Assembly (NCBI RefSeq): GCF_034651555.1
Contig: NZ_JAYEEQ010000020.1
Location: 1-64,000 of the forward strand
Length of the DNA stretch: 64,000 bases
Reading direction: 5' to 3'
DNA from: Aurantibrevibacter litoralis
GTDB taxonomy: Bacteria > Bacteroidota > Bacteroidia > Flavobacteriales > Flavobacteriaceae
Under the pieces are notes generated by a model. That model did no database searches and was not told the DNA's origin. It saw only the letters and a program-made list of their open reading frames with translations. Shown one piece after another: positions 1 to 7,652 of this stretch. The translations under genes and the position numbers were made by a program. Numbering within the stretch: position 1 is the stretch's first letter; every line of letters starts with the position of its first letter.

Positions 1-218
1 ACATCAGCATACATTTGCTTGAGCCTAACGTTTTCTACTTCAAGTTCCTTTAAACGTTTTAACTGTTGCTGTTCCATACCCCCATACTTCTTGCGCCAAT
101 AATAGATGGTGCTCTTGTCGATTCCCAATTCCCTTGATACTTCAGGAACACTACGCCCCTGTTCGATTTCCTTTAGAGCCTTCACGATCTGGCTCTCACT
201 AAACTTGCTGATTTTCAT
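1..218 (-). CDS. IS3-family transposase OrfA, N-terminal part
   Basis: Reading leftwards from the ATG at 218, the first 72 codons encode a small basic helix-turn-helix protein: an opening MKISKFSESQIV, then a GRSVPEVSRELGID helix-turn-helix and the STIYYWRKKYGG recognition segment typical of IS3-family OrfA. The start of the leucine-zipper coiled coil (LKRLKELEVENVRLKQ) follows. In IS3 elements OrfA binds the terminal repeats and is joined to the OrfB integrase by a -1 frameshift to form the active transposase. The 3' end runs off the window. The start codon lies about 68 bases inside the element terminus, as is usual for the family. Confidence 0.85.
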   Translation of the reverse strand, partial: MKISKFSESQIVKALKEIEQGRSVPEVSRELGIDKSTIYYWRKKYGGMEQQQLKRLKELEVENVRLKQMYAD

Positions 219-286
219 TGTGACAGTTTGAATTTAAAGTTAATAAATTCGAATTATAAACTGTCCTATTTTTGGGGAAGGCTACA
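1..286 (-). mobile_element. IS3-family insertion sequence, terminal part
   Basis: The window opens inside an insertion sequence whose first reading frame (positions 218 to 1) is an IS3-type OrfA. The likely terminus is near 286, where the minus strand reads TGTAGCC followed by a C- and A-rich stretch; IS3-family ends usually begin with TG. To the right of 286 the interrupted TPR gene starts at once in its own frame, which fixes the boundary to within a few bases. The other end, the OrfB (DDE) frame and any target duplication lie outside the window, so it cannot be told whether the element is intact. Confidence 0.75.
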
Positions 287-1266
287 CTAGCTGTATTATT
301 CTGTTCTTGTAATAGGGCAATTTGAGCGCCCTTTTTATCGGTATCGTAAATGGCATTGAGTACATTAATCTGTTGGGAATTCTGTTGTGTTAACCAAATT
401 TCATTGTAAAGAATATGCTGTTCCAAAAATGAATAGGCTTTTTCAAAGTCATTTAACAGCACATAAGTTTTAGATAAATCCTTGTATGCACTTTTTAATT
501 GATGCAGATCCCTAAGCTCCTGTGCCACATTCAGGGCATTATTGGTGTAATAAAGTGCAATTTTGTAGTTCCCCATTTTTCTGAATACATCCCCAATATT
601 GTTTAGCACCACTGCTTCTTCTGTATTTCTTTTACCTTTCACAATATTGTGTGCTTTCTCAAAATATTCAAGTGCCTTTGGATAATTTTCCAAATCTTCA
701 TAAATACTTCCTATATTCTCATAAGCAAGAGCCCTTCCATTTGGATCGTTTATTTTGGTAAAAATTGCCAGACTTTGTTTTTGAAGCACTAATGCGTCTT
801 TATACTCCCCCGTTTTTTCCAGACAAAATCCCAAAAGGGCTGTCCCTTTCGCTAAACCGGCCTCATATCTAAGTTTTTCAGACGCTTCGATAGCAGAAAC
901 TAGATATCTTTTGGCTATTTCGAAATTATTTCGACTCAAATAAACTTCACCGATTTTATTGCTTAATATGGAGAATATTGTGTCTTTATCCCTATTGCAA
1001 AAGGCTAGTCCATCAGCGTATTGTTGAATGGCAAGGTTATATATACCAGACTCGAAGTAAAAGGATCCCATTTTAAGGTATTCATGAGCTATTAGAAGAT
1101 GCCCGCCATTTTTTTTTGCTTCCTCCAGATTTCTTTTATGTTGGTAAAAAAGAGAGTCTTCCGTTTGGAAATTCTCGACTTCATGAGAATTTTGGGAAAA
1201 TAATGATGCGTTTAAAAGCAGTAGAATTAGCCACGAATAGCGACGCACATGTATACACAAAAACAT
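287..1266 (-). pseudogene. TPR sensor/regulator gene truncated by the IS insertion
   Basis: The frame begins at ATG 1266 with a signal peptide or membrane anchor (WLILLLLNASLFSQ) and continues through about six tetratricopeptide repeats, for example GDVFRKMGNYKIALYYTNNAL. Its last native residues are around LLQEQNN; after that the frame reads into insertion-sequence DNA. A periplasmic TPR array ending in ALLQEQN is, in flavobacteria, usually followed by a membrane helix and a histidine-kinase or LuxR-type helix-turn-helix output domain. That output part is missing here and may lie beyond the element, outside the window. An upstream TTG (1281) would add five residues, but the ATG is preferred. 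Function lost or altered is inferred from the truncation. Confidence 0.75.
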
Positions 1267-1360
1267 AGGATCAAAATACAATTTTCCACCAGTTGTACAG
1301 TTCCAAACACTATTGTATTTATATTAAATTTAAGTTAAGCCAAGTTCTGTTAATGAAATA

Positions 1361-1397
1361 AAAAACCCTCGAAACCATAATTTCTATGATCCCGAGG
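1361..1397 (-). terminator. Rho-independent terminator after rpmA
   Basis: On the minus strand CCTCG pairs with CGAGG, and the stem extends inward with G-U pairs to about 14 pairs around an AAA loop, followed by a run of six T. It lies 23 bases after the rpmA stop and ends the rplU-rpmA transcript. Confidence 0.7.
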
Positions 1398-1419
1398 ATT
1401 CCTTTTTAACGTATTCAAT

Positions 1420-1680
1420 CTATGCCTCGAAAGGATCAACGGAAACAAAAGATTTTCCGTCTGCTTTCTTCTGAAACCTAACAATACCATCTACTCTAGC
1501 ATGAAGTGTATGGTCTTTGGCTACGTACACATTGTTGCCTGCATTGTGCTTTGTGCCTCGTTGTCTTACGATGATATTACCGGCTGTAGCTGCCTGACCT
1601 CCGAAAATCTTAACGCCTAAACGTTTCGATTCTGATTCTCTTCCGTTCTTGGAACTACCTACACCTTTCTTATGTGCCAT
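1420..1680 (-). CDS. rpmA: 50S ribosomal protein L27
   Basis: The 86-residue product is bL27, which sits near the peptidyl-transferase centre of the large subunit and contacts the tRNA acceptor ends. It opens with the conserved MAHKKGVGSSKNGRESESKRLGVK and continues with the family signature GNIIVRQRGTKHNAGNNV. Length is normal. The N-terminus starts directly with MAHKKG and has no cleavable extension of the kind seen in Firmicutes. It follows rplU by 22 bases in the usual rplU-rpmA order and shares its promoter. Confidence 0.98.
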   Translation of the reverse strand: MAHKKGVGSSKNGRESESKRLGVKIFGGQAATAGNIIVRQRGTKHNAGNNVYVAKDHTLHARVDGIVRFQKKADGKSFVSVDPFEA

Positions 1681-1702
1681 GATATTTTATTTAAAAACGT
1701 TA

Positions 1703-2227
1703 CTATTTACTAAGCGCTTCAATCAATTCCGCCTTTTTCAACGCAGATATCCCTTCAATTCCTTTGGCTTTGGCCAATTCCTTCAATTCGGCAACGGTTT
1801 TGCTGCTTAAATCTTCAGAAACCTCTACCTTGACTTTTGCAACAGGTTCTACGGCCTTTGGAGTTGCTTTTTCTGCAGGTTCTACGACCTTGGCCTTACC
1901 TGTCTTTTTGCCGCCTGAGGCACTAATATTTGCAATCACCAATTCGGTTAAATACTGACGGTGGCCATTTTTCTTTTTATATCCTTTTCTTCTTTTCTTT
2001 TTGAAGACAATTACCTTATCTCCTTTAAGATGTTTTACGACTTTTGCCTGAACAGTGGCTCCGTCTATAGCTGGGGCGCCTAGCGTAATGTTGCTTCCGT
2101 CTTCTAACAATAGTACGTTATCAAAAGTAACGGTACTACCTTCTTCGTCTTTCAAACGGTGAACATACACTTTTTGGTCTTTTGCAACTTTAAATTGCTG
2201 CCCTGCTATCTCTACAATTGCGTACAT
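1703..2227 (-). CDS. rplU: 50S ribosomal protein L21 with C-terminal extension
   Basis: Residues 1 to about 103 are a standard bL21, a 23S rRNA-binding protein of the large subunit: MYAIVEIAGQQFKVAKDQ at the start and the basic KKKRRKGYKKKNGHRQ segment near residue 80. Family members are normally about 103 residues, but this one has 174. The extra part is an Ala/Lys/Val/Glu-rich linker followed by a short helical module, LSSKTVAELKELAKAKGI...LKKAELIEAL, resembling HeH/SAP or Rho N-terminal folds that bind nucleic acid. I recall similar tails in other flavobacterial L21 proteins; the role of the tail is unknown to me. First gene of a two-gene operon with rpmA. Confidence 0.97.
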   Translation of the reverse strand: MYAIVEIAGQQFKVAKDQKVYVHRLKDEEGSTVTFDNVLLLEDGSNITLGAPAIDGATVQAKVVKHLKGDKVIVFKKKRRKGYKKKNGHRQYLTELVIANISASGGKKTGKAKVVEPAEKATPKAVEPVAKVKVEVSEDLSSKTVAELKELAKAKGIEGISALKKAELIEALSK

Positions 2228-2282
2228 AGCTTGTGTATTAATTATGATTTATAAGAACTAGCCCAGTTTTCTTGAGCGGGTG

Positions 2283-2312
2283 CAAATATACGCCTAAATC
2301 CGTAATGTGCAA
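2283..2312 (-). promoter_or_regulatory. Bacteroidetes-type promoter of rplU-rpmA
   Basis: On the minus strand there is TTG (2312-2310), a 19-base spacer and TATATTTG (2290-2283). This matches the Bacteroidetes primary-sigma consensus TTG/TAnnTTTG. It leaves a leader of about 50 bases before the rplU start. Confidence 0.7.
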
Positions 2313-2326
2313 GGCTATTTTTTAAA

Positions 2327-2791
2327 TTACTGATTTTTCTTTTTAGGGTTTCTTGAGCCTTTAAACAATTGCATAAATGACAAGGAAAGCACTAGGGTAG
2401 TGGCAAAGCCCATAATAGCAACTGTAAAAAATAAAATGCCTTCGGATATATTATGATCCTGAAACCAAGCTTTAGACAATGCGTCTAGAAATTCTGTATT
2501 AATTTCTGTGGCGTAGAACGCAAAGAAAAAAGTAAAAATTATAGTAGATAAAACCCCGGTTACCACACCGGCTGTAAACCCTTTTCCATAATTAAAAGAC
2601 ACCGTATCCTTTAACTTAAAATATTTTATGGATTCGTAAATTCCAAATCCAGTAATGACCCCATTAAAAAGGCTAAAGAAGATATTAGTGTGTAAATTAA
2701 AGAGTGACAAAATTAAAAAATAAGCAATCAACGAACCACTAGTGGCTATTCCGAATCGGATAGGTAACGCATAAAGGGCAAATTGTTTCAT
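2327..2791 (-). CDS. DUF4199-like membrane protein
   Basis: This 154-residue protein has four predicted membrane helices, roughly at residues 10-30, 38-55, 72-95 and 118-142, with a basic C-terminus (GSRNPKKKNQ). The layout, the motif NGVITGFGIYESIKYFK and the YGKGFTAGVVTG segment fit the DUF4199 family common in Bacteroidetes, whose function is unknown. It lies upstream of rplU on the same strand, but the rplU promoter sits in the 99-base gap, so it is probably a separate unit. The family call is from pattern memory. Confidence 0.65.
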   Translation of the reverse strand: MKQFALYALPIRFGIATSGSLIAYFLILSLFNLHTNIFFSLFNGVITGFGIYESIKYFKLKDTVSFNYGKGFTAGVVTGVLSTIIFTFFFAFYATEINTEFLDALSKAWFQDHNISEGILFFTVAIMGFATTLVLSLSFMQLFKGSRNPKKKNQ

Positions 2792-3102
2792 AAAGTTAAA
2801 ATTTTTTGGTTAGTCTCTAAAATTTTAAGAATCTTACGGTTTTGTGTGTATCTTATTTATATCCGTTAAGAACCACAAACCAAGATGACTGCAAGACCGA
2901 ATTCGCACCATCTTTGGTATTGGCTTCATGCCTAAATTACTGATTTTAGATCACAATCCATAAGACATACAATTATTTATTTATGCGCACGATGTTTCAA
3001 CTCAGAATTCTTGATTCAATTACGCATTCTATTAGGGCAAAAATGCGCTTTATGTGATATCTTTGACACTAGAATGAAAAGTGCCTCTATTACGAATTAA
3101 AA
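2792..3102. other. Intergenic region with a candidate promoter
   Basis: No gene is seen in these 311 bases between two divergent genes. A TATCTTTG at 3058-3065 matches the Bacteroidetes -7 element and lies 38 bases before the lipoprotein start at 3103; no clear TTG was found at the usual distance upstream. Nothing else was recognised. Confidence 0.4.
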
Positions 3103-3537
3103 ATGAGAAAAATGAGAAAATCCGTCTATTTATTACTTTTAACTTTAGTAGTTGCCTTGGGTTCTTGTAAGGACGCAAAAAAGGAAGATTTGCCTCCATC
3201 TAAGATGAAACAGGTTATGATGATACACGATGAGGTGATGCCAAAAATGACTACGCTGGGGAAACTAGTAGCCGAGCTCAATACCGTAGCGGACAGTACT
3301 GAAGCTGGATTGAAATATGATGAAGCCAAAAAAGACTTGCAAACCGCACATAAATCGATGATGGATTGGATGCAAAATTTTGGCAATCGTTTTACCTCCG
3401 ATGAAATTATGAATGGGGCACCGCTTACCGAACAAAAGCAGCAATGGTTGGCCGAAGAAGAAGAGCATATAAGAAAGGTTCAACAGCAATTTGATACTAG
3501 CATCGAAAACGCCAAAAAGATTTTGGGTAAAGAATAG
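3103..3537 (+). CDS. Small helical lipoprotein of unknown function
   Basis: The 144-residue product has a lipoprotein signal (VYLLLLTLVVALGSC, lipid-modified Cys at residue 22) and then an almost wholly helical, charged sequence with many Lys and Glu residues. Similar flavobacterial proteins are sometimes labelled viral A-type inclusion protein, which is only a coiled-coil match. Expected location is the periplasmic face of a membrane. A second Met at residue 4 is an alternative start. It converges on gldD with a gap of only two bases, so the two transcripts must run into each other. No function is proposed. Confidence 0.75.
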   Translation: MRKMRKSVYLLLLTLVVALGSCKDAKKEDLPPSKMKQVMMIHDEVMPKMTTLGKLVAELNTVADSTEAGLKYDEAKKDLQTAHKSMMDWMQNFGNRFTSDEIMNGAPLTEQKQQWLAEEEEHIRKVQQQFDTSIENAKKILGKE

Positions 3538-3539
3538 GG

Positions 3540-4097
3540 CTATTTAGTCCACTGTAGGGTTTCCATAATGCTACGTATGTCGTTTTGCAGGTAGGCTGCT
3601 ACGGGCAATATGGAATCGTAATTGGGTTTGGCATAAAAGTAAAGTGATCCGGTAACAAAGTGCGATGTACTGTCTGTAACATAAAATTGCGATTGAGATG
3701 CAGCATCGCCCTTAACTTCGTAATACATACCGTATACCTTCTGCTCCGGATTTATAAAAGGTTGTTCTACAATATTATCGGCCTTAATAACGTGTTCGTA
3801 GGAAAATTTTTGAGCATCGGAAAGCAGCCCATTTAGGTTTCCATCGACAACTTTATAATTTATAAAAATAGATCCCTTTAAGCTGGGATAATCTAAGGTT
3901 AAAGACGTATTTCCCTTTTTATTTACTTTAGCAAGGGTGTTGTAATTGAAACTAAAATACGCTGTTTGTAAGGAATTGGTTTCGGCCTCAGGGTATTCCA
4001 GACGCAACATTGCCTTTGGTTTAGGAAGTATATTTTCCTTGCAACCCTGCAAAAAAAGGAATAATACCACGAATAAGGTTGTGTATTTATTTTTCAT
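3540..4097 (-). CDS. gldD: Gliding motility lipoprotein GldD
   Basis: This 185-residue lipoprotein carries the signal LFVVLFLFLQGC, then the GldD hallmark PKPKAMLRLEYP, followed by a conserved beta-rich domain. GldD is required for gliding in Flavobacterium johnsoniae and is linked to the type IX secretion/gliding machinery, though its exact role is not known. Its start overlaps the 3' end of gldE by 11 bases, and the order mutY-ssb-gldE-gldD is the one conserved in gliding and many non-gliding flavobacteria. Presence of this pair alone does not prove motility, since the other gld genes are not in the window. Confidence 0.93.
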   Translation of the reverse strand: MKNKYTTLFVVLFLFLQGCKENILPKPKAMLRLEYPEAETNSLQTAYFSFNYNTLAKVNKKGNTSLTLDYPSLKGSIFINYKVVDGNLNGLLSDAQKFSYEHVIKADNIVEQPFINPEQKVYGMYYEVKGDAASQSQFYVTDSTSHFVTGSLYFYAKPNYDSILPVAAYLQNDIRSIMETLQWTK

Positions 4098-5415
4098 TGG
4101 GCAGGCTTATCTTTATTTGTTTTAACCGTTTATTATCGTGACTTTCAACTACAAAAGTATAGCCATTGAAGGGTATTTTAACCCCCTTCTTAGGAAAATT
4201 TCCCGATATTTCTAATACAAATCCAGCAATGGTTTCGGACTCTCCTTTATGATCTTCAAAAAGTTCCTCATTTTCAATCTTAGTTACCTTATAAAAATCG
4301 CGAAGGGTTGTTTTTCCATCAAACACATAATTAAAATCATCTAATTTAGAGAAAATGAGATCCTCATCATCAAACTCATCACTAATATCGCCTACAATTT
4401 CCTCAATAATATCTTCCAAAGTAACGATACCGGAAGTGCCGCCATACTCATCTACGACAACAGCCAAATGGTTTTTCTTTTCTTGAAATTCCATGAGCAA
4501 ATCATCTAATTTTTTATTTTCCGGCACAAAATAGGGCTCCCGTATAAGTGTAATCCAGTTAAATGTCTTTCGATCTATATAGGGCAGTAAATCTTTTACG
4601 TAAAGAATGCCAATGACCTTATCTATGTGATCTGAAAATACGGGAATTCTAGAATACCCTTGTTTTTGTATATCCTCCAAGACTTCTAAAAACTTCATTT
4701 GCGCATTAATGGCAAAAATATCAATTCTAGGGCGCATTACCTGTTTGGTGTCTGTGTTGCCAAAAGACACAATGCCCTGTAATATTTTTTGCTCCTCTTT
4801 GGTCGTGTCTCTGTCTGAGGTAAGTTCTAAGGCATGCGACAAGTGATCTACGCTGATATTCGTTTTTTGTTTGCCCAACTTGGCATATAAATAGAGGGTG
4901 CCTTGCCGCATGGGAAGGCTAAGAGGTGAAAAAAGTATATCGAGGACTTTTAGAGGATACGCCATAAACAGGGAGAAATTAATTCTATTTCTATTGGCAT
5001 AAACTTTGGGTAATATTTCACCAAACATTAGAATTAAAAAAGTGGCAACCACTACTTCCAGTAAAAACCGAACAGACACCAACCCAAACAGCACCATATT
5101 AAGTTTGGCAAACAAGGTGTTCCCTAGCGCACTAAAAAGAAGAACAATACCGATGTTTACGGCATTATTTGCAATGAGTATGGTGGCCAACAGCTTTTTA
5201 GGCCGTTCCAGCAGTTTAACCACTATAGCACCTTTTGAAGTTTTTTCTTCCGAAATTTCATTTACATCAGTGGAAGAAAGTCCAAAAAAAGCTACTTCGG
5301 CACCGGAAATAAGGGCAGAACAACACAAAAGCACAACAAGAATTACCATTTTCAGTACAAAATCACTATCCAAAAAGGAAACACTAAATAATGCACTAAA
5401 AGGGTCTAGATCCAA
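4087..5415 (-). CDS. gldE: Gliding motility-associated protein GldE (CNNM/CBS/CorC type)
   Basis: The 442-residue protein has an N-terminal DUF21/CNNM membrane domain (about residues 20-200, four helices), a CBS pair (about 215-340, with VVVDEYGGTSGIVTLEDIIEE) and a C-terminal CorC/HlyC domain (about 355-440). The family includes Mg2+/Co2+ transport proteins; GldE is the flavobacterial paralogue partnered with GldD. The frame opens after a stop without any ATG before residue 23, so TTG at 5415 (reading MDLDPFSALF) is taken as the start, agreeing with related proteins that begin MDPDP. It lies 18 bases after ssb and overlaps gldD, consistent with one transcript. Confidence 0.92.
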   Translation of the reverse strand: MDLDPFSALFSVSFLDSDFVLKMVILVVLLCCSALISGAEVAFFGLSSTDVNEISEEKTSKGAIVVKLLERPKKLLATILIANNAVNIGIVLLFSALGNTLFAKLNMVLFGLVSVRFLLEVVVATFLILMFGEILPKVYANRNRINFSLFMAYPLKVLDILFSPLSLPMRQGTLYLYAKLGKQKTNISVDHLSHALELTSDRDTTKEEQKILQGIVSFGNTDTKQVMRPRIDIFAINAQMKFLEVLEDIQKQGYSRIPVFSDHIDKVIGILYVKDLLPYIDRKTFNWITLIREPYFVPENKKLDDLLMEFQEKKNHLAVVVDEYGGTSGIVTLEDIIEEIVGDISDEFDDEDLIFSKLDDFNYVFDGKTTLRDFYKVTKIENEELFEDHKGESETIAGFVLEISGNFPKKGVKIPFNGYTFVVESHDNKRLKQIKISLPNEK

Positions 5416-5433
5416 GAATGATACTATTAAAAG

Positions 5434-5904
5434 TTAGTAGGGCAAATTAGCTTCATTATCAGAACCTTCGCCCGGAGCGTTCCTTTGGTGCTCAGCATTG
5501 GGGTGGCTCTGTGAGGGGTTGTGCTGTTCTTTGCGAGCTGTATCGGCGTTCCGTCCAAGGTCGTCGCCTTTGGTAGAAAGAAAGGTAAACTCATTCACAT
5601 GTACCTCAGTAGTATATTTCGTGGTGCCGTCCTCGGCCTGCCACTGCCTGTTTTTCAACTTTCCTTCTACATAAATTTTATCACCTTTGCTCAAGTATTT
5701 TTCACAAATTTCCGCGGCCTTATTGCGCAAAACAATGTTGTGCCAATCTGTATTGGTCACTTTTTCTCCTGTTTGCTTATTGGTGTACGTTTCATTGGTG
5801 GCGAGCGGAAAACGCCCTATGCAATTTCCTCCTTCAAAATAATGTGTTTTTACATCATCGCCTAAATGCCCAATGAGCATCACTTTATTTAATGTACCTG
5901 TCAT
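5434..5904 (-). CDS. ssb: Single-stranded DNA-binding protein
   Basis: An OB-fold covers residues 1 to about 110 (GTLNKVMLIGHLGDD, WHNIVLRNKAAEICEKYLSKGD, YVEGKLKNRQW), followed by a polar, disordered tail. SSB coats single-stranded DNA and recruits repair and replication partners through its last residues; here the tail ends ANLPY instead of the canonical DDDLPF, but keeps an acidic-hydrophobic-proline pattern. At 156 residues the length is normal. It sits between mutY (24 bases upstream) and gldE, a conserved flavobacterial order, so it is probably cotranscribed with them. Confidence 0.95.
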   Translation of the reverse strand: MTGTLNKVMLIGHLGDDVKTHYFEGGNCIGRFPLATNETYTNKQTGEKVTNTDWHNIVLRNKAAEICEKYLSKGDKIYVEGKLKNRQWQAEDGTTKYTTEVHVNEFTFLSTKGDDLGRNADTARKEQHNPSQSHPNAEHQRNAPGEGSDNEANLPY

Positions 5905-5928
5905 ATGTGTAGTCTTAGATCAAAAGTA

Positions 5929-6978
5929 CTAAATTTTAAATGTATTTATAAATTCTGCAATTAAAACCGGAACCGGATATCGTTCTATTTCCGAAAACAA
6001 AAGACTTTCCGGAAAATCTTCCTTTAGCGATACAATCCAAAAGTGCACAACTAAATGTTGGTGCGATAATTTGTGTAGTATGGGTGTTGTATTATAAACA
6101 TAAATATCCTGAACTGTAGCGTGCGAGACTACCGTATCTATTTCTTTCCAGATAAACTTCTCATTTACGCTGTTCTCGGTTTCCAATAACGGAAATTCGT
6201 ATAAATTTTCCCAAATACCTTTGCCCTTTCGCTGCTTTAGTTTGGTACGAGGTTTTCCTTCTTTATCGTAAGCCAAAGGCACAATATAGTTAAAAAAACG
6301 CTTTCTAATGTTGTTCCTGTTTAATTTTACCGGAAGGTGTCCTATGGTCTTTTTTTCTAATGCATTGCACTCATTGGCTAATGGACAAACGGCACAATTA
6401 GGATTCTTGGGTTGGCATTGTAAGGCGCCAAATTCCATAATTCCCTGATTGTAGTCTCTTACATTTTTGGTGTCCATGACCTTTCGGGCCAAGGTCTTAA
6501 AATAAGAAATGCCCTCCGAGCTATTAATAGGTGTAGCGATGCCAAAATAGCGCGCTAGCACCCTGTATACGTTACCATCTACCACCGGTTCGGGTGCTGC
6601 AAAACAAATAGAAGCAATAGCGCTTGCAGTATAATCGCCAATACCTTTAAGTCTTATAAGTTCTTGATATGTTTCGGGAAACGAGCCATTGTACTGCGTT
6701 ACCACTGTTTTAGCCGCGGCATGTAGGTTACGTGCGCGAGAATAATACCCCAAGCCTTGCCATAATTTTAATACCTCTTCTTCCTGTGCTTCGGCCAAAT
6801 GGACTACCGTGGGGAACCGTGTTACAAACTTTTGGTAGTACGGAATTCCCTGCGCCACCCTTGTTTGTTGAAGAATGATCTCGGAAAGCCAAATATGATA
6901 CGGATTCTGGCTGCTTCGCCATGGCAGCGCACGCTTATTTAGGGCGTACCAATGAAGGATTTTTTCTGAAAAAGTCAT
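5929..6978 (-). CDS. mutY: A/G-specific adenine glycosylase MutY
   Basis: This base-excision enzyme removes adenine mispaired with 8-oxoguanine. The helix-hairpin-helix LKGIGDYTASAIAS, the catalytic Asp in PVVDGNVYRV and the 4Fe-4S ligands C-x6-C-x2-C-x5-C (CQPKNPNCAVCPLANEC) are all present, followed by a NUDIX-like C-terminal domain that recognises 8-oxoG. The ATG at 6978 (MTFSEKILHWY) is preferred to an upstream TTG at 6999. The product has 349 residues, a normal length. It leads the mutY-ssb-gldE-gldD group and is transcribed away from hup. Confidence 0.95.
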   Translation of the reverse strand: MTFSEKILHWYALNKRALPWRSSQNPYHIWLSEIILQQTRVAQGIPYYQKFVTRFPTVVHLAEAQEEEVLKLWQGLGYYSRARNLHAAAKTVVTQYNGSFPETYQELIRLKGIGDYTASAIASICFAAPEPVVDGNVYRVLARYFGIATPINSSEGISYFKTLARKVMDTKNVRDYNQGIMEFGALQCQPKNPNCAVCPLANECNALEKKTIGHLPVKLNRNNIRKRFFNYIVPLAYDKEGKPRTKLKQRKGKGIWENLYEFPLLETENSVNEKFIWKEIDTVVSHATVQDIYVYNTTPILHKLSHQHLVVHFWIVSLKEDFPESLLFSEIERYPVPVLIAEFINTFKI

Positions 6979-7059
6979 CAACTTTAAAGCTAAAAGCAAA
7001 AGTAACGGTTTATATACTTAAAATTAAGTCCATTAGGCTAAAAGAATGAATTAAATTTA

Positions 7060-7067
7060 TATATTTG
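7060..7067 (+). promoter_or_regulatory. -7 element of the hup promoter
   Basis: TATATTTG matches the Bacteroidetes TAnnTTTG element and lies 37 bases before the hup start. The upstream element is weak (TTA rather than TTG at the expected distance). Confidence 0.55.
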
Positions 7068-7104
7068 CAACCCTAAAAAACATACACAAAATCTATAATT
7101 CAAA

Positions 7105-7395
7105 ATGACAAAAGCGGAAATTGTTACTAGAATCTCAGAAAAACTGGGAATTGAGAAAGGAGACGTGCAAGCCACAGTTGAATCTTTTATGGAGGAAGTA
7201 AAATCTTCTTTGGAAAGTGGAGACAATGTATATTTGCGCGGTTTTGGAAGTTTTATTATTAAAACAAGAGCGGAAAAAACAGGTAGAAACATATCCAAAA
7301 ATACCACGCTTAAAATACCGGCACACAATATTCCAGCTTTTAAACCAGCAAAGGTGTTCGTTGAGGGAGTTAAGAGCAATGTACACGTGAAATAA
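7105..7395 (+). CDS. hup: HU-family DNA-binding protein
   Basis: The 96-residue protein is a standard HU/IHF fold: MTKAEIVTRISEKLGIEKGDVQATVESFM forms the dimerisation helices and GSFIIKTRAEKTGRNISKNTT leads into the DNA-embracing beta arms, with the conserved PAHNIPAFKPAK at the arm end. It bends and compacts DNA in the nucleoid. Flavobacteria carry several HU copies; this is the one between mutY and rng. A downstream 29-codon basic frame may share its transcript, as the first strong terminator follows that frame. Confidence 0.95.
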   Translation: MTKAEIVTRISEKLGIEKGDVQATVESFMEEVKSSLESGDNVYLRGFGSFIIKTRAEKTGRNISKNTTLKIPAHNIPAFKPAKVFVEGVKSNVHVK

Positions 7396-7420
7396 AGTAT
7401 TAATATTTAAAACTTAGTTT

Positions 7421-7510
7421 ATGCCGAGTGGTAAAAAAAGAAAAAGACATAAGGTAGCGACCCATAAGCGTAAAAAGCGCCGGAGAGCAAACCGCCACAA
7501 GAAAAAGTAG
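7421..7510 (+). CDS. 29-residue Lys/Arg-rich protein
   Basis: An ATG at 7421 opens a frame of 29 codons ending at TAG 7510. The product starts MPSGKKRKRHKVATHKRKK and ends NRHKKK; about 60% of residues are Lys, Arg or His. Such composition and size recall small ribosomal proteins of the Thx or L34/L36 class, and I remember near-identical short proteins at this place in other flavobacteria, so it is probably real. I do not recognise a named family. The last three codons form the first arm of the terminator hairpin that follows directly. Function as a ribosome- or nucleic-acid-bound protein is inference from charge alone. Confidence 0.75.
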   Translation: MPSGKKRKRHKVATHKRKKRRRANRHKKK

Positions 7511-7533
7511 TTATTTTAACTACTTTTTCGTTT
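7502..7533 (+). terminator. Terminator overlapping the stop of the 29-residue protein
   Basis: A perfect 12-pair stem (AAAAAGTAGTTA at 7502-7513 against TAACTACTTTTT at 7517-7528) with a three-base loop ends in a T-rich run. The stop codon lies within the first arm. It would end transcripts from hup and the small protein. Confidence 0.75.
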
Positions 7534-7652
7534 TAAATGTTCATTGACATAGGAATTTCCAAATTGAATTTTGCAGGTATTTACTACCTGTATAGTACCA
7601 ATGTTTAATCCATTCGTTCCTAAATAGCGGAGCGGACAAAAAATAAAATCAG

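Noticed and set aside
2884..2890. Isolated GATGAC outside the 54-64 kb block
   Set aside because: It has no GTTATA at 14 bases and so is not counted with the three candidate ECF sites.
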